NCBI GenBank assembly: GCA_009731375.1
Contig: BJOX01000303.1
Span: 151,406 to 215,405, forward strand
Source of the DNA: Paulinella micropora
Lineage: Eukaryota; Cercozoa; Imbricatea; Euglyphida
Reading direction: 5' to 3'
DNA: 64,000 bases
The translations under genes and the position numbers were made by a program. The notes under the pieces were generated by a model. The model made no database searches. It saw only the letters and a list, made by a program, of their open reading frames with translations, and was not told where the DNA came from. Below are positions 32,527 through 45,632 of the stretch, in pieces (position 1 is the stretch's first letter; each line of letters opens with the position of its first letter).

Positions 32527-35500
32527 CTTGCCTAAAAAGCCCGTGTCACCTGTGGTAATATTGTCAAACATTCTCCACGGCTGCCAAGTATCGCCAAAAC
32601 CTGTTTCATAAGCATAGGCTGACACGGACCATGTGGCGCTGTTAGACGAGGCGTTGCTCCAGACAGGGAACAAGTACGGCGTTAACGAGGTCGCGGCGCC
32701 CGTGCCCGAGTTGCCGCTGCTGTCCAGCGTGACCAATGACGTCAGTCCGGCGGATGGCAGAGACACTGGCAGCTTCAGCGCAGACACATTTAGCAATCTA
32801 CGTAGGCCTTGTTGGCAGCGTCAGTGCTGACGAGCGGTGCCGCTATGTTCTTGATCGCGGGGCACGATGTGTAGTCAAAGCCAAAGTGGTTGATTCCGCA
32901 CCAGCTAGAACTTCCTCCTGCCTTGATAGAAGCAACCACGATAGCCACGTACCGGGCGGCCCTGGCGTTGTCGGTCGGCGCGAGAGTGATGGAACTGCCA
33001 TCGACAAAGGTGTAGTACGAGCCAGTGTGCCACAGCGTCCAGGTAGTGCCGTCTAACGACGTGCCCACCTGCCATGTCTTTGGTGATTTATCCAGACCGC
33101 TGGACTGGGCTTGCAGGTAGTACTGTTGCAGGACGACACCAGTGCCAAAATCTAGCTGGAGCCACTCTCCGGGGTACACTACACCCAAAAACGTTTTGCT
33201 GGAACCGGAGCTGTAGGCGCCGCTCGTGGCATTGTAGGTACTGGTGGTGCTCTGCCAGGAAAAGTTCGAGCCCGTATTGAAGCCATCGTACGCATTGCCG
33301 TTCCCGGAAGTGGACGCACTCGCGACCAGGCCGTTCCAGCTGTTACTCGTCATGCTGTCGGGCTTCTTCACGTACGAAGTGGCTACAAGGTCAGACCATG
33401 AGAGATAGCCTGGTCCCCGTACAGCAGCGCGCCGTCGGAGCCCAGCGACACCAAGCTAGTACTGCTTGGTAGAGCGGTTGGCAGCTTGAGTGCAGAAGTA
33501 CCAGACGCTGGAGCGGAAAGGGTGCTGGTGCCTCCAGCCCCGCTGAGTGACAGCGAGCTAGCAGCCCCTGTCGCTAGCTGGCCGCTGGAATCGAGTGTCA
33601 CTAGCGAAGTGCTGCCTGGCAGGGCTGTCGGCAGCTTGAGCGCAAAGGAGCCAGAGGCTGGAACGGAAAGGCTGCTGGTGCCGCCCGCCCCGCTGAGTGA
33701 CAGCGAGCTAGCAGCCCCTGTCGCGAGCTGGCCGCCGGAATCGAGTGTCAACAGCGACGTGCCGCCAGGCAGTGACGCTGGTACCTTGAGCGCAGACGCA
33801 CTTACCTGGCCCGCGCTCGTCAAGGAAACGAGTGACGTGCTGGCGGGCAGCGAAAGCGGGAGTGTAAATTTAGAGGCGGTGAGTTCGCCGGTCGTGCTGT
33901 TCCACTGTGTCGCCTTCTCGTTTGTGGTAGAATCGGCGCCCAACCTCAGCGGCTTGATATAGGCAGCATCAGTGCTAGCGGACACTAATTCAGCGCCCGT
34001 GGCGTTCAGCACGATCGAGCGGAATGTTGCTGCCTTTGCTCGGTAGCCTATTGCGACTGATTCCTGAGCGGCAGCATCCGTGATAGCCGTACTGCCGATC
34101 CCAACCGACCGTACACCGAGCGTGCTGGTATAGGGACCGACAGAGACCGATGAAATGCCTTGTGCGTGGGTCGAGGCATAGGCACTGATCGCGACGCCGC
34201 GATATGCCTGGCCAGAGTATCCCGCCCTGTAGCCAACGGCAGTTCCAAACTGGCCCTGTCCACTCGCGCCTGCTTCACGACCTACTGCGACTGTGAGTAT
34301 CTGCTGCCCCTCGCCCGCTAACGTCCCGATTGCTACACTGTCTCCGCCCTTGAAGCCGGTGGCGCCTACAGCAAACTGGCCCGCGCTGTCGAGCGTGACG
34401 AACTGCTTGGTGCCTGCGCTGGGCAGGGCCACAGGCAGCTTAAGCGCAAGGGAGCCGGTGCCAGGCGCGGAAAGCGTGCTGTTGCCGCCAGCCCCTGTCA
34501 GCATGAGCGTTGACGAGTTCACGAGGTTAGCCAGCGAGGTCCCGTGTGGGTTGTTAGTAGCGCCTGTGTGCGCGGTGAGCGACGCAGAGGTCGCGGCGGG
34601 CCCTCCGACAATGTTGCTCACGGAAGTCCCGTGCGGGTTGTTGGTAGCAGTCAAATGGCTGCTTAGGCCTGTCACGCCGTCCGAATCAACCGTCACCAGC
34701 TGCGCGGCCGAGACGGGCAAAGGGTTAGGCAGCCTCGCGAGAGTGTCTGGGATCGTCGTGACCGTGTAGTCGGTGTCCATGAGCACGATTGCGCCATTGC
34801 AGCTAGGAGCCAAAGACGGCTGCTTGAGCGTCCTGTCCTTGACCGCAAAGATCGAGCCGTCTGGATCCATAGTCACGACACAGTCGTTTTGGGTAGGCAT
34901 GATCGACGGGAACTTCACCGCTCCCGCTACCTCGTGGTCGACGTACGCCTTGGGCGCCAGCTGCGAGGCCTTGGTAGGGTAGCTGGTGTTCTCGATGCAG
35001 CCGGCATTGTACAGCTGGTAGTCGAAGGCCAGGCTCCGCATGTACCAAACTCCCGCCCCGTTGTTTTTGGTGCAGTTTACGCGCAAGTACCTGGCGTACT
35101 CGGCTGCGGTTGCAGGCGTGAACGTGCGCAAGCTGTCGCCTACAAAGATCTGGGCGGTCTGGCTGTCCCAAGTGAACCACCGGCTGCCGTCCGCGCTATA
35201 AGCGACTACCCAGTCCCTGGGCGCGGTGATGGCACCAGCGGACGTGACGTGGTAAGCAGTAACTTTGGCGTTGCCAGATCGAGCTGGAGCCACGCGTCTG
35301 TCACGGTGAGATTATCTACTGCCGTCTCGATCATGGCAGTGTAGTTGTTGCCGCTGTAGCTGTCGGGAGCGGTTGTGCCCCACAAGGTCGAGAAGTCGCT
35401 GTCAAAGGCCAAGTAGGCTTGGGCTGAATTGCTAGAGGCCGAGGCCACAAAGCCAGCGGAGTTTGCTAGAAGTCATCCCGGCCGGCTGGCTAACTTTGGT

Positions 35501-35746
35501 TTCGGTGTCCAGCGTCAAGGTAATCAGGTCGGCTAAATCGACCAGGTAAGGGTTCCCGGACGTCGTCAGTCTGTGAGCGGTATTAAGCGCTACCGCATCG
35601 TTCGCCGCCACGCCGCCTGTTGCCCATCTTACGCCCCCGTCACCGTCCGAAACTAGAACGTTGCCGCTCTCTCCGTCCACCGGCAGCACAAAGTCGTCGG
35701 TCGCACCATCCAAACGACGGCGCTTGTACGACCTGGCCACTTCCAT
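32527..35746 (-). pseudogene. 5' half of giant viral fibre gene
   Basis: The start is ATG 35,746 (MEVARSYKRRRLDG, a basic tag like that of the spike-like gene). Order of parts: a virion-proximal region; a discoidin-like domain (YLAFDSDFSTLWGT, then WLQLDLATPK); spacer repeats LPxxLPxxTSLVxLxSxGQLA; a YadA/Hep_Hag-type head with SVAIG/GYRAG words at about 33,950-34,350; more spacers; a second discoidin-like domain (about 32,800-33,370); and another spacer up to the transposon at 32,530. Frame changes occur near 35,450, 35,290, 33,375 and 32,795. With the 3' half the protein would be about 1,745 residues, a long trimeric-fibre-like receptor-binding protein. Inferred role: host attachment. Confidence 0.65.
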
Positions 35747-35802
35747 TCTGGCCTATTAATTTAACTAAACAAGAGACTAAGTTTTTTTATAATACTTATT
35801 TT

Positions 35803-36021
35803 TTACAAAATCTCGTCCAGAAAATTATCAACGAAGCGCATGCGTTCTTCCCAAGTGTCTCCACCAGGAACGTCTCGCGCGGGGCTGATGCAGGCGCCGT
35901 CACCGTAAGGTCTGCACACAAGCGATGCCAAGTCTCGAGGGTCGCCTCTTTTCCCTGTCCCCTACCAAAAAAGCTGCCCTTCGAAAAAGCAGGCGCCACA
36001 GGTAGGACAGACTGCCAACAT
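35803..36021 (-). pseudogene. Small CPTCG zinc-ribbon-like protein with in-frame TAG
   Basis: A 73-codon frame from ATG 36,021 (MLAVCPTCGACFFEGQLFW) meets a TAG at codon 20 (35,962-35,964) and continues in the same frame with natural-looking sequence (RGDPRDLASLVCRPYGDG, ISPARDVPGGDTWEERM) to TAA 35,803-35,805. The TAG also lies at the end of TTTTTTGGTAG, which could be a splice acceptor, so an alternative is that 35,803-35,961 is a 3' exon. The paired cysteines suggest a zinc site. The neighbouring gene at 36,024-36,149 has a similar N-terminus. Function unknown. Confidence 0.4.
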
Positions 36022-36023
36022 TG

Positions 36024-36149
36024 TTAGTCTTCTTCGTGCGTGTAATAAGCTCGCAGCCTAAATACGCCTTTTTCCTTTTGCGTGATTGGTCTCTGTTTCT
36101 CTTTCTTGGGTATTGCTGAGCCACAGGCAGGACAGTGTACTTCCGGCAT
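36024..36149 (-). CDS. 41-aa zinc-ribbon-like protein
   Basis: ATG 36,149 to TAA 36,024-36,026. The protein starts MPEVHCPACGSAIPKKEKQR, so it has a C-x2-C knuckle followed by a basic patch, and ends YYTHEED. It is immediately upstream of a second small protein with CPTCG, with only 2 bases between stop and the next ATG, suggesting co-expression or a duplicated gene pair. It is the outermost viral gene seen on the right side, next to the hairpin-repeat array. Confidence 0.4.
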   Translation of the reverse strand: MPEVHCPACGSAIPKKEKQRPITQKEKGVFRLRAYYTHEED

Positions 36150-36184
36150 TGATAGTTAATGATTAGTGATAAGAAGAAAAAAAT

Positions 36185-37475
36185 GTGAGCGGTGCCGCTT
36201 GTCAGAACCGCCACAGGTCGGTCGTTACTGTCCGCTATACTCTACGCGTCACGGTTCTGCAGGTGCCACCGGCGGCCCCTTTGTCGGTACCCGGGCAGCG
36301 GGGACCCCCCCACCCCCGCCTCTCCAGAAATTTCTGGTGCTCGGTGCCACCTGTCAGAACCCACACATGTCGAAATTCAAATTACAATATAATAATAAAC
36401 TAGATGGCAGGGTTCTGACAGCACCACCTGAATTTTCCGATGCCTGGTGCCACCCTGTCAGAACCCACATATGTCGAAATTCAAATTACCATATAATAAT
36501 AAATTAGATGGCAGGGTTCTGACAGCCTCACCTGAATTTTCCGGTGGCCGGTGCCACTTGTCAGAACCCCCACACCTCGACCGTTACGCCGTACTAATAC
36601 TCTACGTGTGGTTCTGGCCGGTGCCACCTGTCAGAACCTCCACACATCGACCGTTACGCCGTACTAATACTCTACGTGTCGTGGTTCTGACAAGTGCCAC
36701 CGCCCACAGAGAAAAAAAGAGAGGAGGGTGGGTCCCGCCATTGGGCTGTGGCATCAGGACTAGATGCCACAGCACAGTGGCAGGTTCCCCCCCCTCCCCT
36801 CCCTTTTTCTCCCCCTTTTTCCCTTTGGTAGTGCCACCCTGTCAGAACCCCACACCTCAGCCGTTACTCCCCGCTATATTCTTACGTGTCAGGGTTCTGG
36901 CAGGTGCCACCGAAGCCACTTGTCAGAACCATGACATGTCGACCGTTACTCCCCACTATACTGTACGTGTCAGGGTTCAGGCAGGTGCCACCGGAGCCAC
37001 TTGTCAGAACCATGACATGTCGACCGTTACTCCCCACTATACTGTACGTGTCATGGTTCTGACAGGTGCCACCGGAGCCACTTGTCAGAACCCCCACATA
37101 TTGACCGTTACGCCACACTATACTCTACGTGTCACGGTTCTGACAGGTGCCACCGGAGCCACTTCCATGACATGTCGACCGTTACTCAGTACTATACTCT
37201 ACGTGTCACGGTTCTGACAGGTGCCACCAAGGACTAGATGCCAAGGCACAGTGGCGCCCCCCCCCCTCCTCCAATTTTTTCTAGTGGTTGGTGCCACTTG
37301 TCAGAACCGTGACATGTCGACCGTTACGCTCCACTATACTATACGTGTCATGGTTCTGACAGGTGCCACCGGAGCCACTTGTCAGAACACTCACATATTG
37401 ACCATTACGCCGCAATATAATCTACGTGTCATTGTTCTGACAGGTGCCACCGGACAGATACCACTAGCTGATATA
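36185..37475. repeat. Array of ~82-bp hairpin-forming repeats
   Basis: About a dozen units share the arms GGTTCTGACAGGTGCCACC and GCCACTTGTCAGAACC, which are complementary, separated by a variable part with CGACCGTTACNCC and CACTATACTNTACGTGTCA. Regular spacing near 82 bp is clear at 36,918, 37,000 and 37,081; other units have insertions such as ATTCAAATTACAATATAATA. The array borders the viral block directly and may be the viral terminal repeat region or a later satellite. Confidence 0.75.
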
Positions 37476-37735
37476 GCCGAAAAAGGCAGCGATACACAAA
37501 TGCAGAAATTTGACGGGAAATGCCACTTTTCTTGCTTCGGGCCGGCCATGTAACAAATGCCAATTTCGCGCGGAAATACCATTTTTCTCCTTCCGGGCGG
37601 CCGTGCAAAAAGTGCCACTTTACAGGCACAAAAGGCAATGGTTATCCGGCCGGTCCACAGGTACAAAAGGCAATTCTTACCCGGCCGGGACGTCAAGGAC
37701 AAAAGGCAATAGTTCGTTCAGGACTAACGTAGATT
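37476..37735. repeat. Short degenerate repeats with GCCGGCC/AAAAGGCAAT words
   Basis: Three to four copies of a ~40-50-base motif containing CCGGCCGG and CAAAAGGCAAT. No coding potential. It could be the outer edge of the preceding array. Confidence 0.5.
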
Positions 37736-37757
37736 TTTTAACAATTATATACATTTA

Positions 37758-37801
<44 letters not shown>

Positions 37802-39580
37802 CATGTACATATGCATCACCCTTATTTTCTTATGAAGCTAGTTGAGAATTCGACACAGTATGTCTCAATAAACATCTGTACCAAACCACTTTTCGCCAAA
37901 ATGTAAACTGACTGAGCACCATGCAATTGAAATCCGGTCCCTGAGAGAGGTGTGAAAATGAGAAAAATCGATGTTTCATTTACAAAGTAAGTGCTACAAG
38001 GCTGGAAATTAGCTCAAATATGTTACTTTATCATCCTACTTATGTGAAAAAAAATTCTGTTGTTGAAAACGATGGAATCTATGAAATCGAAAATTTCGTT
38101 TTTGGTTCAGACAGACCTCAGTGGACTCATTCCCCTGTACATTTCGAAAACGATGCTCCTCCATCTACTTTATGAATGGAAATGCATCTACAGGTCACAG
38201 ATACGTGGTTAAACACAAAAAATTGGAAGAGAAGGCACTACAAAAAAATGAGCAGGGGTTTGAGTCCAGCGCATTCGAGATGCAAAAAAGCTGAAACACT
38301 CATTTTGAGATTTTGAGCCTTACAGCAAATATTAACAAAACTTGATCCCTCTTACACACGCTTAGAATGCATCACTGGTATACGACAGTGGAAGCGTTCA
38401 AGTTCTAAGCAGGCTGAAAGCCTTGTGCATGGCATTCTGAACACCAATATTGACTGAATTCGTTATGTAAGTCACAGTTTTCTCAGCCTCTAGGCTTTCT
38501 CGCCACAAACCGTCTGGAGGAAATACGAAATGCAATCATGGTAATCGAATCATGGCAGGTACTTTCTAGATTTGTTTCTGCTCATTTGGAGACAAGGTTC
38601 ATTTTTTCATTTTGTCAGAGTGAAAATTGAAGGTATTTTGCTAGCATTTTTTGTAGCGAGGAAGGCAAGAAACCGGACAAAAATTTATGAACGGTATTGA
38701 AAGAGTGATTATCGAAACATATTCAAAGTTAATAATCAATATGCACAGAACGCTATGTGGAGAGAGTTCTCTATTGTTTAAGATTCCAAACTAGTTTGGC
38801 AAGCATGGTCTTCCTAGTTTGGCCGGTCCAGGCCAAGCACCGCAAAATCAGCAGGGGACACTGCTGATTTTAGCCAGGGCGAACGAAATGTCACGAGTCA
38901 AAAAGAAGGGGAGCGGAGGAACTGAAAAGTAGAGATTGAGTCTCAGTGTTTAAATCGTTCTCAAGTGATAGTAAATTTAATAGATAATTAATCATTCTAT
39001 GGAACACATATAAAAAATACAAATGCTTTCAAGTTCAAGTTCAATAAATATTAATATATTTTACTAAAGTTTGCCCTGTTTCTGCTTATGTCAAAAATCA
39101 ACTGTGACTTAAACATGTGTTTTCACAAGGTTGTGAAATCAAAATATTAGATTTGCATTCCATAATATTAATATAATAATTCTTTGACAAAACACACAAC
39201 TTTCACAGCACCAATGAGCTTACTTATTTCAAAATCTGTTCCTCACAACTAACAGCATCGGGACGACATATGCAAGTTCTTCATTCATTGCCAGTGTCAC
39301 GGTTCCTTACACATCAGAAACTGAGTTAGGTGTATAGGATCAGGGCCTCTGACAGTATTTTTCCAGTGTTATTTCCCAGGCCCAGCTCGAGCAACTTGAA
39401 AAACACAGTATAATTTCCTACCTGGCCGCAATCGTCACGTGAAACTTCACGCTCAAAAATGTTGGGGCCGGCTTGAACATGAAATGTTTGAGATTGATGT
39501 TTGAGGTAAGTTTTGAACGTCTTGCACCGCTAAATTTCATATATTTAATAGAATCCTTTTTGCAAGTATATTAAATAATA
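37736..39580. other. AT-rich stretch without visible gene
   Basis: A TA tract at 37,755-37,795 is followed by about 1.8 kb of AT-rich unique sequence. No frames with coding character, no tRNA-like structure. It may include the 5' flank or LTR of the following retrotransposon, but I could not find a matching 3' copy. Confidence 0.4.
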
Positions 39581-39602
39581 TCTTTTGATTTTAACCGACA
39601 AA

Positions 39603-42600
39603 CAACGCCTTCTGCTTCCCCGCGCGATCCACCCGCCAAGGTCGACACCCGCCAGAGGAACAGACAGCGCAAGGCGCAGCAGGAGAACAAGGAGCCCAAG
39701 CGCCCGCCACGTCAGAAGAGTAAGGCTGACTCCATGTCGATGGCCCAACCGGCTACGCCACTGGATAGCGGACGCCCAAACAAGCTTACCAAGACTGACA
39801 AACCGCCTCCGACTACGAAGAAGACTGCAACACGCCCGCCCCTCACTGGTGCGAATGCGATCGCAATCCCTTCGAAGAAATCTTCGTATCAAGGCAGTGG
39901 AGTGCATCATGGTGGCGTTCTACCCATCCCAGAATGCATTTACGCTCTCAATCTCTCCATTTTGTTACATCGATGACATCATCGTATACTCTAACACAAT
40001 GGAAGAGCATATCGATCACTTGTCAGATGTCTTCAGGCGCATCGGAGCTTTTGGCCTGAAATGCAACCTAAAGAAATGTCAGCTTGCCAGGACAAGTGTG
40101 ACGTATTTGGGTTACGAGATTTCTCATAATAGGGTCTCGATATCGCGCGAAAAGAGGGAGGAGATCATGAGTAGACAGTTGCCAAAGAATCGCACGGAGT
40201 TACACTCTTTTCTTGCGATGGCACAGTACTACAGCCAGTTCATACCCGATTGGGGTGCAACTCGGGCTAAGCTGGAGAAGATGATTGATTTTGGAGACTT
40301 TGAGAAGTGGGATGAGGAGGCTTTGCAGGCGTTTAATACGCTCAAAGATATCATTTATAAAGATCCCAAGGACGGCGGATTAGTACTTATGATGCCCGAC
40401 TTTACGAAACCGTTCGTAGTCGACACGGATGCATCTAAGTTTGCGATTGGCGCGGTGCTGCAACAAGAAGATGAGGAGAAAAAGTTGCGCCCGATCATGT
40501 TTATTAGTAGAAAGCTGTGTGCGGCGGAGCGAAATTACTGCACGCGACAGAGGGAGGCGTTGGCAGTAGTATGGGCTCTCAAGAGGCTCAGAGAATACTT
40601 GTGGGGAGGACCTCTATTCACGGTTAGGACCGATCATCACAACCTTCTTTGGTTGATGAATCATGAACAAACCGGCCGTTTGGCGCGGTGGCAAGCTTTC
40701 TTGTCATGTTTCAATTTCACGATGGTCTACTTACCGGGAAAGCGAAACGTAGTCGCTGATAGCCTTTCCAGGCTAGAGTTTCAGTCGGAGGTGTCGGCTC
40801 TCGTATCATCAGTGGAAATGATAGACCTGTCCACGGACAAGGTAAGCCACATAGAGGCGATGCAGATGGCAAGAGGCGTTCGTTATGACCGCACGGGTCT
40901 ACGATATAGTCTTCAAGGCCCGGATCATGGCATATGCTGTGAGGCGCATGTTCTCGAAGACGCTGAGTGGTCTTATGAGGCATACGAGAACGCGAAGGCG
41001 AATATAAAAGAAGAGGAGGAGACGACTGAGGTCTGTACTGAACCTCCACAGGAAAATCGAAGCGAGCTTGATGAAGACCCGGAAAGGGTAGGAGTAAGGT
41101 TGGAGGACGGTACTATTCATATCGCCTCGCCTACCGCGTGGAGGCAGCAACAGGCGACGGATCCGGAGTTCAAGGAGCTCATAACGTTATACAAGAACCC
41201 TAATGAGCTTAAAAAGACTCCACAGATCAAAGATCAGATGAAGGAGATGGCGTGGAGAGATGGGCTATTGTGGTACAAGGGCCAGCATGGCAAATTTGCA
41301 TCACAGCCTGACAAATGGACTCTCTGGGTACCAGAGAAGTTGAGGCGCTTTATATATGTCGCAGCCCATAACTGCCCCTTACTGGCACATCCGGGTCGAC
41401 AAAGAACTCATTGGTTCATAGCGAGGCGATTTTGGTGGAAAGGGATGAAGGAGGAGATAGACAGGGAAGTGGACGCATGCATCCCATGCAAAACCACAAA
41501 GACACCGCTGAAGGCGAACTTTGGCCTGATCGGTACATTCCCGTTACACGCCGGGATGTTTGAATTTTTACACATCGATCATGTGGGACCTTTCCCCGAA
41601 TCGGCAGAAGGGTACAGATACCTTCTTACCGCAATAGATCGAGCCACCAATTATGTCTGGGTTGTTCCTGTTAAGGACGCTACAGGCAAGACAACTGCGG
41701 AGGCTCTGATCGATAGGATCGTCTCGCAGATCGGAGTGCCTAGAAAGATATGTTCTGATCGAGGTTCTGACTTTAATAATGAAGTCATCGACAGACTATC
41801 TAAGTACTACGGGATGAAATGGCAATATGTTACTGCCTATAACCCGAGAGCGAATGGCAAGATCGAGCGGGTACATAGACCTCTCAAAGCCTCGCTTAAG
41901 ATGTACTGTATGAAGAAGGAGAATCAGAGAGCCTGGGTGGAGGCAGCACCTTCATTTGCCTTTGCAATGAACTGTCTACCCTCATCGGCATTAGGAGGAG
42001 CCAGGAGCTCAGTCTCGCCATATCAATTGGTTTACGGCCGAGAGCCTAATATCCCAACCTCACTTCTGCATCCAAAAGACACTTGGGCAGATGAGGATGA
42101 GTTGTTCGGGATGAGACTAAGAGCGAAGATGGAGGCGGAACAAATAGTTGCGGCGCACAGGGAGGCGGAGCGCAGAAAGACTGACGCACAAGGAGTGCGA
42201 CAAGCGCACTTAGATCAAGTCCGTTTCCAGGTTGGGGATATTGTACTCTTGTACCATCCTCAAGTCCCTAAGGGGGTTAGCTCTAAGCTGTTTACCCACT
42301 GGAAAGGACCATACCAGATCATGGAACAGATGGGACCTCTGAATTATAAGATCAGGGGTAGAGGGAAGGTGCAGATTGTGAATGTTCGAAGGCTGATCAA
42401 ATATGACCCCTTCTTACTTGAGGATGAATCCGTTGAGGAGGCGTTGAAACGGATGAAGGAGGACTTCAAAGAGGTACCGCCTATACAGAAGGAGGATACC
42501 TTAGAGGAGGAGAATGCCTATCGGGCACCTGTCACGGAGAAGGAGGAGACCGAGAAGGAGAGTAAGGAAGACTCAAACCGCAAAAGCGCGGCGGGGACTC

Positions 42601-43295
42601 AGTCTAAAGCCCCCATAGTCCGCGGCGGTACGAAGGAGAAGTTCACGGAGGCGCAGAGGAGGAGAGCGCAAAACGATCTCATCTTCGACCAACCGAGGAA
42701 GGTGGCAAGGTCGACGCGAGCGACGGATGTCCATGGAGGAGGAGGGGAGAAGGACACTAACCCGAACGCGGGTAATGTGGACATTCGACATGTGCGATGG
42801 AAGGAAGGAGAGGCGATTGCGGCCATCAAGTGGGTCCGAGACGCTTTTTATCTGTTGAGACCGGCAGAATCTCATGTTGCCGATGACACTCTCTCAGATC
42901 TTTATCTCATGCGAGCTGTGGCGGTCCCGCAGACTACACGGGCAGCACGGACATCGAAGAGATCCTTAGCAGCAAAAACGATACAACCGGTACTCCATTT
43001 TTGGAGAAGCATGGACCCTGTTGAGGATCCAAAAGCTAGACAATATTTACCGGTGTACAAAGACGCGAAAAATCTCGAGACATGGGATGATACTATTACC
43101 CTTCGAGACAAAGACCACACTGCGTGGACTATTCAGTCACTGCCTAGAGGAGTGCTTGACATTCCTTTTGACTTATCTTTGGGCGCCATCCCTAACAAAA
43201 TATGGGACATTCTGGAGGAGTCGAAGTTTGACTTGACTTTTGTTGGCGGCCCGCCACCTGGCAAAGGGGTTCGCGCAAGGCGACGAAGGCAGTAA
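39603..43295 (+). mobile_element. Ty3/Gypsy-type retrotransposon, internally deleted
   Basis: Two coding parts. First, a gag-like frame (39,603-39,976) that is Lys/Arg/Pro-rich. Second, a pol frame open to TAA 43,293-43,295 whose genuine pol part starts near 39,905. Pol order (residues counted from 39,585): RT tail with YIDDIIVYS (128), RNase H with VVDTDASKFAIGAVL (279), integrase H-x6-H and C-x2-C zinc site (596-636), catalytic D (663), then D35E with SDRG and KIERVH (755), then a GDIVLLY C-terminal domain and an unusual extension of about 280 residues. Protease and the first half of RT are missing: gag passes into RT just before YIDD, so an internal deletion is likely. LTRs are not identified; a purine run ACGGGGGGGACAAC at 43,852 may be the polypurine tract. 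Confidence 0.85.
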
Positions 43296-43299
43296 GTGA

Positions 43300-45600
43300 C
43301 ATTTTTTTCTTTTATCACGCGTCGGACATTGAAAGCTGCATGTGGATTAATCTCATAGTGCCCATGTCAGATCATGTCTTATTAAAATGTTTTTATACCA
43401 TTGTTGTTACTTGGCATTTTTATCGCAACATATGAGTGCGAGGGTCAATCGGCAAATGGATACGACACCGTATAAGGGGATCGCTTGTGAGTTTAGCGAT
43501 GGTGTTCCTGGTACGACCCTGCTTCAAGTATCCAGGGTGATGTTCTCAAAAAATGTTCTCATAGTAGACATATTAAATTTTTTTCTTTGGATATACTTAA
43601 TATCGTCGGTCCGTCTCTACTTGTGTCGGCATATCGCATGGTCGGGCTCACTCACCCCGGCTTTGGATATAGTTATTAGGTCTGGCCCCCTAGTACTATA
43701 TTAAGGTAACCGATTGAATACAAGGGTATGTTATTAAAAGACAATGTATTTACTGATCGGAAGTGTTTTTGGAGAAGGAGAAAAATTATAACGCTGCTTT
43801 TATTGCAATAGTAATACTATTTGTTCTTGACATACTGCCTCAGAATTAAGTTACGGGGGGGACAACAAGTGTGGAAGGAGGAGTTTTTATTTACAAAAAC
43901 GAGGCTGGAGATTTATAGTTGACTCGTGTCTGGCGTATGCGTTTTATATATCCACTGCACCGTCTATCCGTGGGTTAATGCACTTAGTTGCGACACCCCG
44001 TAGCGTTTGTGCAGAAAAGAAATCAGCAATTATATGACGAAAATATTGCATATTTCCGTCATAAAAACGGGAAGGGGTACTGTAGGCATCACCCCCCGGA
44101 TAGCCGGTAAAAAGTAACTTTTTTCTGGTGTCAGGTGCACCTAGTTTTTTTCCCATTATTTTCAATATCGTTTGGCCGGATTTGACCTAATGCCATTTAA
44201 CCTTGGTCTGTTGCCGTTTTCTTTTCGGCTTCACTGAGCTAATATAACGAGACATGATTCTCTTTTGGGGATTTGTGTCTGGTTGTATTACCGACTTTTT
44301 ATTGAGCTATCTTCGGGGATTGTAACACGTGACCCGGAGTCACAATCTACTCTACTACGTTCTACACTTGATCGTAAGTTGCATCCAAGCGGCCTGCATC
44401 ATAAGTTAATATATACTATTAATACACTGACTAATATATAACATTAATACTATTATTAACGGTAACGACTACTGCTAACTGATCATTAAAGGACTGTTAA
44501 ATAGTGGACATATAATAACTGAGGAGTCGGAGCCAATGAAAGGGTCTAATTAATGGACAATGTCAGAAGGGTTATGCCTACAGTCCAACTTGAGTTACTA
44601 CCGTGAGGCCCTGAGTAGTTGAGGCCCCCGCTCGGACTGAACTTAAACTACGGTGACTGTTACTGACAGTTGTTAATACTAGGGTGACCGGTAGTTGTCT
44701 CAGCTCAGTTGCCGGTACCGGGTACAATACTCAGTAGTGATTGACCTACGGTTTGAAGTGGCAAGTTTCTACTATTAATAAAAAAAGTGACTCAAGTTTC
44801 GTAAAAAATAATTGAGGACCTTGCTCAAAGTTTTTAATTCAGCACCGGTAACTGGTACAAATCTCGATTTCGAGTCTTCAAAATGTTCGTCAACTGAAAT
44901 GCAGCTGAGAAAGTTTTCCACTGACTTATTAGCCTTCAGTCACGTATGGCCCGCGGGCCGAACGGGCAGGAGGTCGGGCCAGTGACAGATCAGGCATACA
45001 GTTACCAGTACACAATCTACAACTTGATGTAATTTCAAGTTTTTTTTGCACGCAAGCAATTTTTGAATAAAATAGATATATACCATACTTGCCACTCGTA
45101 GAGCTGAGTGGGAAGACGAAGAGTGCCAAGAGATGAAATGGAAGAGTTAATTAAGAGGTGAAGCGTAAAAAAAACTTGAAGAATTTTTTTTATAGTATTT
45201 TATTACTATCAAAACAGTGTTTGCGTAAAAAAGATATCTAGTTTTGCTGTCAAAAACTATAACCATGAAAATGTAAGGACTCGCAAAAAAGCAAATCTAT
45301 AAGATAAGCCACTCGTATGAATGAGTGCGAAGTGCAAGAGGATAAATAGGAGAAAAATGTTGAAATAGAAAAATCGTTTAAAATGGGTGAGAAGAGAAAG
45401 AAAGAGAGAGAGAGAGAGAGAGAGAGCCGCATTTGTCAGCACCGTCACCGGCCGTGTTCACTGCATTATTACTAGCGTTACACATTGACTACTAGCTGTT
45501 ACTTGCTAAGGCACGTATCCAACAAGAGGCCATGACGCCTCGCGACTGCTGCGGCTGCCTGCCCAAGCTGGCGTGTGGAGCAACACGGCTAAGTCTGCGG
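43300..45600. other. Flank after the Gypsy element, no gene seen
   Basis: AT-rich unique sequence with a possible polypurine tract at 43,852 that would mark the start of a 3' LTR. A GA microsatellite lies at 45,396-45,426. No convincing coding frame. Confidence 0.4.
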
Positions 45601-45632
45601 TTGCTTCCTATCAGCTTGGCTGAGCTGCGGAA

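Noticed and set aside
33486-34982. Plus-strand frames of up to 158 codons in the fibre region
   Set aside because: They are antisense shadows of the spacer repeats and lack start context.
39585-39900. First ~100 codons of the Gypsy frame as real pol
   Set aside because: The Arg-rich residues are an out-of-frame reading of the gag-like segment; pol proper starts just before YIDD.
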